Shown: positions 24,717 through 35,694 of the stretch, piece after piece | How the letters are laid out: each line of letters starts with the position of its first letter | Position numbering within the stretch: position 1 is the first letter of the stretch | Assembly (NCBI GenBank): GCA_037975125.1 | Contig: CM075852.1 | Coordinates: 5,984,064 to 6,048,063 of the forward strand | From: Latrodectus hesperus | Taxonomy: Eukaryota > Arthropoda > Arachnida > Araneae > Theridiidae | Direction: 5' to 3' | DNA length: 64,000 nucleotides | Notes under the pieces: generated by a model | What the model was told of the DNA's origin: nothing | Databases searched by the model: none | What the model saw: the letters and a program-made list of their open reading frames with translations, nothing else | Made by a program: the position numbers and the translations under genes

Positions 24717-24966
24717 GGCTACCTAAGCCTACTTAGATATAGCTTTATTATGCTCGTAGAGAGGCCGGTCTCCTTTTGTCTAAATAACCGATTAGTTAGG
24801 CTTCTCAAGCCATTTTATTAATAAGTGCTATGTTATTAGAAAGATCAGTCTCGAAACTAATGAATAATTATTTGTCTGGGCTTCTTAAGCCAGCTTTATA
24901 TGTAATTCTTCTGAATATTTGAGACGCCAGTCTCTTATGAATATATTTATCGGCTTCACCAGCCAT
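24716..24966. repeat. Degenerate tandem array of paired stem-loops, period about 73-82 bp
   Basis: Four small hairpins of the form GGCT(T)...(A)AGCC start at 24717, 24799, 24879 and 24952. Between them lie three GAGAC...GTCTC-type hairpins: about 24760-24771 (GAGAGGCCGGTCTC), about 24839-24852 (degenerate left arm) and 24921-24934 (perfect 5-bp stem). The spacers are AT-rich and diverged, while the stems and order are kept. Confidence 0.7.
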
Positions 24967-25346
24967 ATTTGATTCCTAATGTATTTTGTTATGTGATGCT
25001 TAGAAAATAAATTAAAAATTAGCATCTGACATAGTGTTATCGCATTCTTTCCTCCCAGACCTACGAAATAGAAATTCTTACACAACGGATTACCATTTCC
25101 GATTTAGAAGGAGGGAGAACTTCACTTACTTCATTAAAATTGATGATTTCTCTCTCTCAAATGTTCCTTTTTCTATGCTTATAAAAATGTTAAGTCATTT
25201 AGACGGTTTTGACTCATACTGGATCGTTAATACGTCAAAATTAATTTCAATTTGCTGAATGAACGTTCACAGCTTGCAATTGATGTAGAAATAGTTAAAA
25301 ATATTTTAAAAAAATGGTAACCTCTTCTCTCTTCGCTCTATCTTGC

Positions 25347-25524
25347 CGAGATGGCAGCCGAATGGTTAGCGCTCTTGCCTTCGGTTCAACAGTTCGTAGG
25401 TTCGAATCCCAACTTGGGCATGGCTGTTTGTAGTGGTTAGGAATCCACACTTTGAACCGTATGTCCCTATCTAATTAGCCCTAATGTGCAAAAAAGGTCC
25501 GTTGAGCGACAAACAAACCAAACC
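25347..25524 (+). repeat. tRNA-headed SINE, family 2
   Basis: Head GGCAGCCGAATGGTTAGCGC, B-box GGTTCGAATCCC, body with GGAATCCACACTTTGAACCG and a (ACAA)n-like tail ending AAACAAACCAAACC. Confidence 0.88.
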
Positions 25525-25671
25525 TTCCCTCTATCTAAACCGCATGAGATTATGCAGGTTAAAAGTTCTAATGGAGTCTTAGGTATAATTTCTTTTCTAC
25601 TGCAGAGTATAACATCTTTCAGTCACAAATTTCTCTATAAAGTTCTGTTCCATAGAAATCAGATTTGTGTT

Positions 25672-25895
25672 AAGCATGGTGACTTAGCGCTTCCAAGGCA
25701 CAGGTCCGAGGTTCGATACGCGGGCAAGATCGACTCAACATTTCAATGGGTCGATAAATTGAGAGCCAATCATGCTTCATATCTAAACAAAGTTGATTTC
25801 GCTTTGGGATCCCCACCTTACTGGGACATTTGTTTCGCAACCCAGGATCCTCGGTTAGGGAAACAGATATAGGCACTGTAGGCCTTGACCCTGAT
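25672..25895 (+). repeat. SINE, family 4, diverged
   Basis: Contains GGTCCGAGGTTCGATACGCG and the end CACTGTAGGCCTTGACCC, as in 16286-16555. The 128-codon frame across 25486-25872 joins two SINEs and is not a gene. Confidence 0.8.
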
Positions 25896-26090
25896 ATTAC
25901 AATTTTGAATGTGGGATATTTATTTATTAATAGTTAACTTTTAAGAAATATGATTTTAACAATTTAACATTTCCATAACAATGTCTTAAAATTTTTTTAA
26001 ATGTATTTTTTCTAGCTAGTTAACCAACAGAAGAAATTAAAATTTTTATTGCCTTCTAATTGCGGATTATATGATTTATGAAAGACTACA

Positions 26091-26371
26091 GCCGCCCGTC
26101 CTGTCTAGTGGTCAGAGTCCCTGACTAAGGATAGGGAGGTCCTGGGTTCGAATCCCGGTTCGGGCATAAATGTACTTTCTCTCTATCTATTCTGTCTTTG
26201 TCCTTTCCTTGTATGAATGAGGTGTGAATGGTTGCCTATCCTATAACCGGGTCCCTATGGCATGTGTGTACTGAAGAAGTCGGACTCCACACCAAAATAT
26301 GGTTCAGTTGAAAAAGTGGAGCAGCGCACCCCATATTGACAGCCTAGCTGGCACACGACAACAACAACAAC
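26091..26371 (+). repeat. tRNA-headed SINE, family 1, full length with target-site duplication
   Basis: About 281 bp. Head GTCTAGTGGTCAG, B-box GGGTTCGAATCCCGG, conserved body (AAGAAGTCGGACTCCACACC, GGAGCAGCGCACCCC) and tail (ACA)n. It is flanked by a perfect 13-bp duplication ATGAAAGACTACA (26078-26090 and 26372-26384). Confidence 0.95.
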
Positions 26372-26384
26372 ATGAAAGACTACA

Positions 26385-27840
26385 AATTATCGATCATTAG
26401 ATGCAGAATATATGCTATATCTTGTCTCAACAAATTTTCAAAAATTCTGTTATTTTACTAATTTTACAAATTTAGCTATTTATTGCAAAAAATTAAATCT
26501 TCATCTGATTTCAGTTTAGGTAACTAAATTATATCATAGTAATATCAATGCAAATTTCAGATAAGCAACGGAACGCTAATACAGATAACAAAAATATTTT
26601 GAAAATTTCTTAAATCAAAAACTAAACTGTCTTTCAAAACACACATGAATTCAAGTAAAATTATGTATATTTAATAAAATCAGAAATTTTCAGCCAAACA
26701 TTATATATTATTAAAAATAATTTTTTTCCCAAAATTGAAACACTCTATGAAAATTATGGAACATATGAATTCTATATCAAGTATTATTTCGTTCTCTTTA
26801 TGGTTGACATTTAACCAGTAACTGAAAAATCAATAGAAACCACCCTTTCCTTATAAAATATCTTTTGCACATGTGTCACTCGTCCCTCTGACACTCCTCA
26901 GTTAACGACCACATGGCCTGAGGCTGACGCGGGGGCTTATCTTTCTAGCAGTTTATGAGGGTGTTGAGTTCAAGATCAAGACCTCGCTTCTTTTAGAAAT
27001 GCTCAAAGATAAAGCGGAATATAGCGTTGTCACTCTCCCCCCCCACAAACATACACACAAAACTTGTGAAAGGAACCCGACTTGAGAAAAGGATTAAAGG
27101 GAATGTAAAAAAGCAATCAAATGCAGGAAGTTCTGTTTATCCCCACAGCAGCAGAGGGTGGCATCTTGCAGGTGGACAATAATTCACATTTGTTTTTTAA
27201 AACTGTCAGATCTGCCTCTTTGTCAGATCCCAGCTGCGACAGGGAGGGGATTCTTCTCTCCCCCGCAAGGCATGTTGAGTCACGCGGACTACAAAATCAG
27301 AAATATTGGAAGCTCAACAAAACAAGGTTCTGTAAGACTGTTTCTAACCCACAATATTTTTTTAGAAATGAGCATATTAGAACGAACTCGGGGATGACTA
27401 CTATTATCACCCTCTACATAAAATTTTTGACCTTCAATTTCCTTAATAAAGTATGCAAAATAAATAACATTGAAGTAATGGTATTTGAACCATACAACCC
27501 CTACGAACCAAAAAATGTCCATAGACCGCTGACAGTCTTTGGATTCCAAAACAATTACCAGTATCTGAACAATTTAATTTAATATAACTTATGATTAAAA
27601 TTTTTTAGCTGATAGCTAAAATGTTGTAGAGCTTATAAATAAAAATAAATATATAATATTAAATAAATACATAATATGGTCATAGTTGCCTTAATGAATT
27701 GCTTGCATCTTAAGTATCTAATTAATTTGGACCTAACTTGAAAACTCAAATTGTTTATTTTCCAGATATTGTGCAATGTATCAAAAAATAAGTTAAGCAC
27801 CTTATTTTCCTTGTATATATTAAAGTGTGATTATTATTAA
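26385..27840. other. Intergenic stretch with an unassigned 153-codon frame
   Basis: The 27121-27582 (plus) frame encodes 153 codons beginning MQEVLFIP. The first 60 codons lie in GC-elevated DNA (26880-27310) and the rest is AT-rich. No domain is recognised, other frames overlap it on both strands, and no splice context is convincing. It is more likely repeat DNA than a gene. Confidence 0.3.
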
Positions 27841-28125
27841 ATCATTCATTCATTGTCGTGTGCCAGCTAGGCTGACAATATGGGGTGCGCTGCTCCACTT
27901 TTCCAACTGAACCCTATTTTGTTGTGGAGTCCGACTTCTTCAGTACACACAAACCATGGGGACCCGTTTATAGGGTAGGCAACCATTCTCACCTCATTCA
28001 TACAAGGAAAGGACAAAGACAGGATAGATAGAGAGAGAAAGTACATCCATGCCCGAACCGTGATTCGAACCCAGCACCTCCTTATCCGTAGTCAGGCTCG
28101 CTGACCACTAGACAAGTTGGTTGGC
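27841..28125 (-). repeat. tRNA-headed SINE, family 1, full length with target-site duplication
   Basis: Minus-strand copy with the same head, body and an (ATTC)n end. It is flanked by the 12-bp duplication GATTATTATTAA (27829-27840 and 28126-28137). Confidence 0.94.
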
Positions 28126-28295
28126 GATTATTATTAATAAATGAAGAATGTAAATTTAATTATATTAGAAACATTGTACATAACGGACACCCACAGTTAA
28201 CTTTTTGCCTTACTATTTATTTATGTAGTTTATTATTGACTATATAAAATTTCGATTAAACCATGATATTTATTATCTCTTCTAAATTATTTTAG

Positions 28296-28335
28296 CAGAT
28301 TTTAGTAGAGATTATAATCTCTCTACTAAAATCTG
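28296..28335. repeat. 16-bp inverted repeat
   Basis: Arms CAGATTTTAGTAGAGA (28296-28311) and its exact reverse complement (28320-28335), with an 8-nt spacer. Confidence 0.95.
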
Positions 28336-28426
28336 TAATTAATTTCAAGCAAATTTTTGTGAATTGTATAAATATTTTATGTATCTTAAAAGTTGTATAT
28401 AAGTACATATAATATAAAGTCACAAC

Positions 28427-28704
28427 CCATACACGTTATCTAGTGGTCAGTATGCCCGACTGTTAATAGGGAGGTCATGGGTTCGAATCCCAATTCGGGT
28501 ATGGATGTACTTTCTCTCTCTCCGATCTTTGCCTTTTCTTTGTATGAATGGGTTGTGAATGGTTGCCTATCCTATAAACGGGAGCCTATAGCATATATGT
28601 ACTGAGAAATTATGGGAAATTACAGTTCAGTGTGTTGGAAAATTGGAGCTGCGCTCTCCATATTACCAGCCTAGCTGGCACAAGATAACAGTAACAACAA
28701 CAAT
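28427..28704 (+). repeat. tRNA-headed SINE, family 1, diverged
   Basis: CTAGTGGTCAG head, GGGTTCGAATCCCAATTCGG, and the body and tail of family 1 with many substitutions. Target-site duplication not clear. Confidence 0.88.
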
Positions 28705-28916
28705 AAAGAAAGGTATTATTAAATTGAAAACAAGAACGCTATATTTATTGAGAAAATAACTTATTAGATACTTATGTATGCAAAGTTAATGATCGCTGTT
28801 ATAAAAAAATAAAGTAAGAGAAAACCGCAAATTTAAAAGATTTTCACCGAATAAGTGTTTTTAATCGAAAGAAAAATGAAACTCGAATCTTAACTCTCGC
28901 AGTGATAATTTCTTGA

Positions 28917-29040
28917 AGTATTTTAATTGCAATGAATATGGTCATATTTCTAAAGACTGTGTCCATAAGAAAGATAAAGCTTATTGTGTAGAGAATGTGG
29001 TGAGAATAGGCATACCCAACGGTATTGTTCGAAAAACAAA
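28917..29040 (+). pseudogene. Broken gag zinc-knuckle pair
   Basis: The first knuckle reads KYFNCNEYGHISKDC: the usual first Cys is Tyr. The second (CGENRHTQRYC) is one frame off, so an indel separates them. Two tandem CCHC knuckles before pol are typical of gypsy gag. Confidence 0.75.
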
Positions 29041-29102
29041 GTTAAAAACATTTACCCTTTAAAAGTTTTTATGAAATAAACACACAAAAACATATAATTC
29101 TA

Positions 29103-29190
29103 AGTTTGTTTGTTTGTTTGTCTTTTAACGGTCATCTTTTTCCGACGAGGACTAATAAGACCGGGGCAAACGATTTAAGTGGATTCTGAA
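29103..29190 (-). repeat. SINE tail remnant (family 2/3-like)
   Basis: (TTTG)n followed by a TGATCATTTT-like and TTAATTAGAC-like stretch, resembling the tails at 16556 and 22305. It lies inside the gypsy element. Confidence 0.4.
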
Positions 29191-29656
29191 CCAATTAAAA
29201 AATATAATTTCGTTAATGAGAGAATTGTTTGGATTTGGCTCTACTGCAACATCTGTTTTCACTCTTAAAGAGTAATCTGGAATTAAAAATCAACTGCGTT
29301 AGCACAGCACTTGAGGTATTTATCGTTTTCAAATGACAATACTATGGCGATTGACCTAACTGATGAGAGATATCTCTAGACGAAACAGAAATCGAGCCCT
29401 AATTGAACAGATGGTATTTGAATAGCATATCGTTTTCTGAAGTGGAAGTCGAATCGAAGCATCAACAAATAAAGCTCAAAGCAGAAGGACAACTTATAAT
29501 AGAAAAAAATGTAAATTGTATTCAGACGAAAACAGAAATGGGAATAACGATCTTGCATTAATAGCGGGAAAAAATTGCGATTTCGTTTTTGAAATTAAAA
29601 ACGATACAAAGGTAATTCCTATTATGAATAACGGTTTTTATGACATTAAAACTAAA

Positions 29657-29895
29657 CTCCATGGCACGACAGCCCACGTGGGCCAAGGCCTACAGTGCTT
29701 ATAACTGTTTTCATAACCGAGGGCCCTGAGGTGCGAAGCATATGTCCCAGTTAGGTGGTCAGCCTAACGTGAAACCCCCAGTGTTTAGTTCCCAAGCATG
29801 CTTGGTACTCAGTGAATCGACCTACTGAAGGGATGAAAGGCTGAGTCAACCTTGCCCACCCCGAGGATCGAACCTCGGACCTGTGTCATGGGAAA
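29657..29895 (-). repeat. SINE, family 4, inserted in the gypsy element
   Basis: Reverse copy of 16286-16555. It is flanked by a long near-perfect duplication (29634-29656 and 29896-29918, one mismatch in 23) containing TTTTTATGACATTAAA. Confidence 0.92.
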
Positions 29896-30329
29896 GTTTT
29901 TATGACATTAAAGCTAAAATAAAATCTATGTTTGAGTAATCGAATTTTATCACAGGATTGAGATTTAAAGTCTGAATATATTCTTCCATTTAATAATTTT
30001 TGCAAGGCAACTGAAGTTACAGTAAGTTTACACCTGTAAATACAGATAAATGTGCGATTAAAATAGATGATATTTGATGAAATTATTTCTTATTATGAGG
30101 AGAGTTGGAAATTATAACATTTTTAATCAATGATGATAGGGATTGTTTTGTATTGAATATAAGTGAATTAGGTAGAACATTAACTAAGATGGAAATTAAG
30201 TCCCAGGAAGTAAGCCAGTTTGTTTACTCCCCTATACAACAAATGCAGCTGAGATGAACTAAGATTATTATAAAAGCATGGAAAGAAAACTAAATAGTTT
30301 CTGAAAGAAAAGCACCTTAAGCCTAGGAT

Positions 30330-31100
30330 AGGCAGATTTCTGAAATGTTCAACAGAGACACCAGACTACTGACCCCCTCCCACCCAGCGTTACGTCAACG
30401 GCACACATCCTTGGTGAGTTTGTAGTGTTTTATAGAGTAGTTTATCTGCTATGAATAAATAATTACTGATTAAAAACCTAAACAAGGGGTAATACAGTAA
30501 ATGACAATTTTATGAATTTAAGTATTTATTACCTATAGACGCGCGCGCGCTATTTGTGAATGAATTAAGCAAGAAGAAACACTTCCTCATTCACAGTTTC
30601 TTCTTCATTCACAGTTCACTTCCTCATTCACTGTGAATGAAGAATACAAATTTTTGCTTGTTCATCGAAGAAAATTCTCTCTGCTGGAGCTGATGGTCCA
30701 AGAAAGCAGAAGTCATACTCAACAATTTTGATTAAATACAATGTGATTATCCTTGAACTAATCAAACAACGCGAGCCATTTTTCTTCATTTGAAATAATC
30801 ATAATTTTGTTAGTCTCTTCTTACTTTTGCAGTTCCCAATTTGACTGCAAACACAACTTCGCGCATGCCCACGAGACAAGACAATACGATGACAAAGTTA
30901 CTTATTAGCAGACTATCACTTTTTTTATGGTTTTCTTTTTACACAGTACAGAAATAAATAACATTATTGTAAACAATACATCACAGTTAATTATTTTCGC
31001 CATTTATAAATACAAATTTTATTTTTACAAAACATAAATTAAACCAGTCGGGACACCAGGATTTTATCTGAAAACCGGGACATCTGGCAAACATACTTAT
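30330..31100. other. Non-pol stretch inside the gypsy region
   Basis: No gypsy motif is readable here. It contains a short (GC)n tract (30540-30551), a fold-back of TTCTTCATTCACAG with its reverse complement (30601-30614 and 30631-30644), and AT-rich filler. Probably another insertion. Confidence 0.45.
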
Positions 31101-31224
31101 GCCTGCCCTGTAGAGTTGGTTCGTAAACGATAGACTTCTTGTAGATTACATAAATTAAATATAATCAGGCAATTATAGATAAATTTCCTTTGCCTAGAAT
31201 TGATAATTTTTATTAGAATTATTG

Positions 31225-31971
31225 GTAAAGTAATATTTTGACGACATTAGATTCAGCTCATGGTTATCTTCTGTTGTTGTTGTTGTTTTCCTATGACACT
31301 TGGACAAGCCAAGCTCACTTTTGCCTTTGGCAGTACGAATTAAGTCAATAGGGAGCGTCTTTCGTTTGGATTAGAGCACCACGAAGGTGAAAGTACGACT
31401 TTGCTCTTTTTAAGGTGCCTCGCGTAATTTTGAACCACAGTCAGGTGACGAGGCCACACCTGAGCTGGCACCCTCCTCTCCACATCCACGCCACACCAGC
31501 GGAAGGACTTTGGACGTCACGGATTAACGTGGACACGTCCCCAACCCACGGAACTCCAGCAACCCAGTGAAGGAGAGTACACCGTGTTCACCCTCCCAAT
31601 CACTGCCCGCGGCAAATGATGCTTCACTTTGCTGAGCTTACGGGAAACGGCATGAAGCTACTGAGCCACTGGAGCTCTTGGTTATCTTCTAATATTATTA
31701 ATAGAGTAGAGAAGCTAAATTAAAAACTCTTCTTAATACCCAAGATAAAACATATCAGTTTGAAATTATGATTTTTGGTGTGGCACCTTCAGAACTTCAG
31801 AGATTTATGCATCAAATATTGGGACTATTGTTAAATAAGAAAGTTTTGTATTATTTAGATGAGATTTTGATACCAGCTAAGAATTGCACTGATATGGTTC
31901 AACTAATAAAAGAGGTCTTTGTGAGGTCTGCTAACTTGACATTAAAATTGTTCCAAAATTTTTTTAAATAA
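31225..31971 (+). pseudogene. Broken reverse transcriptase with YLDE active site
   Basis: The left part reads a degenerate LDSAHGYLL (the usual gypsy LDLxSGYHQ region), then a SINE insertion (31273-31678) interrupts. The right part, 31740-31971, reads FGVAPSELQRFMHQILG and then YYLDEIL. The YxDD box is YLDE (31852-31863): Glu replaces the second catalytic Asp, which in known reverse transcriptases is essential. Translation then runs into the second insertion. Confidence 0.82.
31273..31678 (-). repeat. Long SINE (family 6), 406 bp, with target-site duplication
   Basis: Minus-strand head with GTGGCTCAGTAGCTTCATGC (A-box-like), a GGTTCAAAATT B-box-like site and an (AAC)n tail. It is flanked by a perfect 12-bp duplication TGGTTATCTTCT (31261-31272 and 31679-31690). 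A diverged relative lies at 62765-62990, and its 3' half is shared with 36253-36388. Confidence 0.92.
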
Positions 31972-32229
31972 CGGTGGGCACTGAATGATTAGCCTTTCAC
32001 CTCAAGTAGGCCGGAAAATGCTATTCATTTATCGTCAGGCGAACACCTGTGAACCAAGTCACGGAACATTACCCACGCCACTCCACCACAAATCCTCCAG
32101 TAGGGAAGGCCACGTTCATTCATCATCTCAAAAGAAAGGACAAAGAAACTCAGAGACATCCATATTCGAACCCAGGACCAATAGTCTAAGATTCATGAAC
32201 GCTAAAGATACAACCATCAGCCGGCATTG
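31960..32229 (-). repeat. SINE-like insertion splitting the reverse transcriptase
   Basis: Minus-strand B-box GGTCCTGGGTTCGAATATGG. The gypsy frame resumes after it (EFGKKVDLLKFIV). CCAAAAT occurs at both edges (31953-31959 and 32230-32236), a likely target-site duplication. Confidence 0.82.
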
Positions 32230-32236
32230 CCAAAAT

Positions 32237-32920
32237 GGGAATTCGGTAAAAAAGTAGACCTTTTAAAATTTATTGTTAATCGAGAAAGAAAAAAACTAGG
32301 GACGCGAGAAAAATTATATGAATAAAAGAATTTCCAACTGCTTACAATATTTATGACATTCGTGGGTTTTTAAGTTTAACTGACTATTTGCGGAAATTTA
32401 CAGGACTTTTGCAAAAGAATGAATCATTCAAGTGGGAAGAAAAGCAAGAACAATCCTTTCGATTACTGAAAAATAGCCCTACACACCAACCTGCATTTGC
32501 TCATTATGACCCTTAAGGTAAAACAGAAGAATATTGCGATGGAACTTCTAGTGGTTTAGCAGGTGTGATTCGACAACACTAGGAATGAATGGCGTTTGGT
32601 CTATTGTGTCAGCAAAAAGACAACTGAAATTGGAAAGAAATGTCATTCTAGCAAGCTCGAATTGATCCCTTGTGTGGATTCTCGAAAAGTTAGGACAGTA
32701 TTTATTAAGCCTAAATTTCAAAATAATAATAGATTGTCATGCACTCATGTACACAAATTCAAAGAAAACAGTCTTCAGACTGCAGGATGGTGCGCTTTAA
32801 TTCAAAAATTCGATTTTGATGTAGAACATAGATTTGGAAAGAAAATAATTCCTATAGATGGAATGAGCAGAGTTCCACTTGGGAATCAAAAAATACATTA
32901 ACATCCCTCATCGAGGGTAA
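32237..32920 (+). pseudogene. Broken connector and RNase H region of gypsy pol
   Basis: Readable pieces across frames: IRGFLSLTDYLRKFTGL, then FKWEEKQEQSFRLLKN and PAFAHYDP, then in another frame ALIQKFDFDVEHRFGKK and DGMSRVPLG, which is the typical end of gypsy RNase H. Several stops and shifts. Confidence 0.82.
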
Positions 32921-32959
32921 ATTAAAAGTTTGTATGATTTGGAGTGAAGATGTGCAAAT

Positions 32960-34160
32960 ATTGATGATGCAACAAGCTGATCCAGAAAAACAAAAATTGA
33001 ATATTTAAAAAAAAAATTAGGTAGAATAAAGGAAGAAAAACAGCTTATAAGAAATCAAATTCTTAAAGATGCCTCAATAAAAACTGAAAAGAAAATTTTC
33101 TCCAATTTTATTCCAAAAAATTTGAGAAAAAATATAGTAATTAAATTCCATGATCATAGGGAACATTTTTCTGTTGACAGAACTGTAAATAAGATAAAGG
33201 AGTTGTATTGGTTTCTTTATATGAAACGTTATGTGCGGAGGCATTTTTTCAAAGTATTTTGAATGTTTAATAAACAAAACGCCGGCAGGAAAACAGAATG
33301 ATTTATAAAATCCAATTAAAGCAGGTCATAAACCCTTAGCAATTGTACACGTGGATCACTTAGAACCTTTTATTTAGAGTTCTAAAGATAACCAGGGACT
33401 ATTGATCATAATCGATAATTTCATAGGATTTGTCTCATTGACTTTGGTGAAAAGTATGTCAATGACTCTGTAATTTTAAATCTGTAAAAGTTTGTAAATA
33501 CTTATGGTCAAACTGAGGAAATAATAAAAGATCAAGGAATTTGTTTCACCCTGCCTCAATTTCAAAAATATTGAATTGAAAATGGAATTCATAATACACT
33601 CAGTTGTACCAAATGACCAAACGCAAATAAAATGGTTGAAAGTGTTAACAGATTGTCCAACATAACAACTGGTATGGAAGATCTAAATCATAAAGATTGG
33701 GATGCTAAAACACATGCATTTGGAAGAAACTCGAACAATTTTGTGAACAAGTCAACGAACAAGACACTATTTGAAATGCTCCATATTTATACTCCACGAT
33801 TCAATGACGGAATTTTGAGAAAGTTTGATGATGAAGAAGCTCATCTGTCTAGAAAGATTCATCTATATTGCAAGAAGAACCTGAAAAACAAATGGAAGAA
33901 AGTCAACAAAAAATGCAGCAGTTTTGTGATCAGAAGAGATGGTGAGCCTGTTGCGTTTGAACGAGGAAAGATTGTCGGGATAAAAATACCTCCACAATCT
34001 GCAGGCCAGCCTACGAAGACGCAACACAAATATCGAAGCTTCCTTATATTGTTAGCGAGGTATTGCCGAACGGCATCCACCGTGTGACTCAGCTGGAAAA
34101 GAAAAAAGAAAAGGCCACTTCTATGTAACAACAGCTCATATTAATCAACTGAAACCTTGA
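32960..34160 (+). pseudogene. Broken integrase of gypsy pol
   Basis: An HHCC-like start (KFHDHREHFSVDRTVNKIKE), then a first-Asp region (VHVDHLEPF), a second-Asp region (IKDQGICFTLPQF) and the Glu region (NKMVESVNRL). Many stops lie between them. The 151-codon open frame (33632-34087) covers the C-terminal part. The end reads EVLPNGIHRVTQL, typical of the post-integrase domain. Confidence 0.82.
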
Positions 34161-34415
34161 ATTAAAGAACCGGATTCGGATGAAGACAATGATATCGGTA
34201 GTGCCAACAGTGATGACGATAATTATGCTCGGAACAACCTTAAGTGCTATTTACGGATCTACTCACAAGGACTAAAAAAGAATGAGGGATCCAGAATGGT
34301 AAGATCTTTAATATTTTATCGAGGGAAAATCTTTCAAATTAAAAGACAATGAACTTATATAACAGACTATTGACTCAAAAAACATCAGATGTCCAAGATG
34401 TTTTATTGGATACTG

Positions 34416-34480
34416 AAACAAATATTAACAAACTTTCATATTATTCATCAAATAATATGAAAGTTTGTTAATATTTGTTT
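34416..34480. repeat. 30-bp perfect inverted repeat with 5-nt loop
   Basis: Arms 34416-34445 and 34451-34480 are exact reverse complements, loop CATCA. The outer ends read AAACAAATATTAACAAAC and its complement. The stem is strong despite AT-richness. Confidence 0.97.
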
Positions 34481-35276
34481 TGTGAAAACTTTAACATACT
34501 TCTAAGTTGCACAGAAACAGAAATTGATTTCATCTTGTAAACTTGTGTCATGAGTAATTGTGCCTCAAATAAGAGTTGTTCTGTACAGTAAGTGATCGAT
34601 TAAGGAGCAGTTCGGACAGTGAACAAATCAAACAACGAAAACTCTTTCACGAAATATTTTTGTGTTCAGAAAACGAACACACATTCGGATAACGAACTGA
34701 AACAATTCTAACGAGCACTTCTTGGCGTTCGGAGCATGATGTGCAGGGTTGCCAAACCAAACTGATTAAAAATCATTTTTCATGTCTCTTGAATTATGTT
34801 GCTTGCCTATTAAACTTCAAAAGTTCTACCCCCCCCCCCAAAAAAAAAATTTTTTTTCCAATAAAATATTTATAGCCAAAGTAGTCCATCAGTTTCGTTT
34901 TAATTTCATTCAAAACAGAAATTGATTTCATTTTGAGCACACACCCCTCGTTCATTCGTTGAAGAAGTGGGAGGATGTCAGAGCAGTGGTCTTAGACTGT
35001 CACCCAAACCAAACTGATATCAGTAAGGTTAGGAATCTTTACAACAACAATGCTATTAATCATTTCCGGAAAGTTTGAGAAAAGAGAGAAAAGTAGTCGA
35101 CATTGGACACCTTCTTTAAGGCCCCCCCAAAAAAAATGAAAAGGACTGATTAATATGCCTGCATTTTTTTTTTTTAGTAAATTTACTAAGAAATTATACA
35201 TCATTTTTTAAATTTAATTTTTAGTGTTTTCAGAACGAATTAATCGATTTCACAAAAAAAATCTCTAGTAAATCCA

Positions 35277-35323
35277 TGATTGGTTAACGAACATAACAAC
35301 GGATTATGTTCGTTAACCAATCA
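35277..35323. repeat. 20-bp perfect inverted repeat with 7-nt loop
   Basis: TGATTGGTTAACGAACATAA (35277-35296), spacer CAACGGA, then its exact reverse complement (35304-35323). Confidence 0.97.
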
Positions 35324-35694
35324 CCCACTGTATAAAGAGTTATAAATGTAAAAAAAATGATGCTATTCTTATTATTTTGATCATGTTTAGTGTTTTTTTA
35401 AGGATAAAAATTAGATTGTCTTGTTACGTATGTATATGTTTAACATTTTTAAATCTTTTATTATAAATTTTCTACTTTTAATGGAAAAGGTATGTTGCGT
35501 ATTATTAAACATTATTAATACAATATTTGTTTGTGTGAATCAAAAATGATTTAGTTCTCTATTATAAATATAACTGATACCAATTTATATTACTGATACC
35601 TCTCTCTAATATAAATACAAGTGATATCAATTATATTGATTTCAGTTATATTTATATTAGATGGTAACCTGATTGTATAAGGATAGGTGAGTAA

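Larger units (their letters stand above)
28860..34200 (+). mobile_element. Decayed Ty3/gypsy retroelement (gag knuckle to integrase)
   Basis: In order along the plus strand: a gag CCHC knuckle region (about 28917-29040), an unclear protease region, reverse transcriptase split at about 31250 and again at 31960, the connector and RNase H (about 32240-32920), and integrase with a short post-integrase chromodomain-like end (about 32960-34160). All parts are in matching order but broken by frameshifts, stops and three later insertions. No LTR pair was recognised. The element cannot be autonomous. Similarity to Ty3/gypsy pol is by motif reading. Confidence 0.85.
34201..35690. other. Intergenic stretch with two long inverted repeats
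   Basis: No coding sequence is recognised after the integrase. A poly-C/poly-A tract lies at 34829-34848. Two long inverted repeats are given separately. Confidence 0.45.

Noticed and set aside
25486..25872. 128-codon plus-strand open frame
   Set aside because: It runs through the end of one SINE and most of another.
27121..27582. 153-codon plus-strand open frame as a gene
   Set aside because: No domain, overlapping frames on both strands, half AT-rich; kept only as an unassigned stretch.
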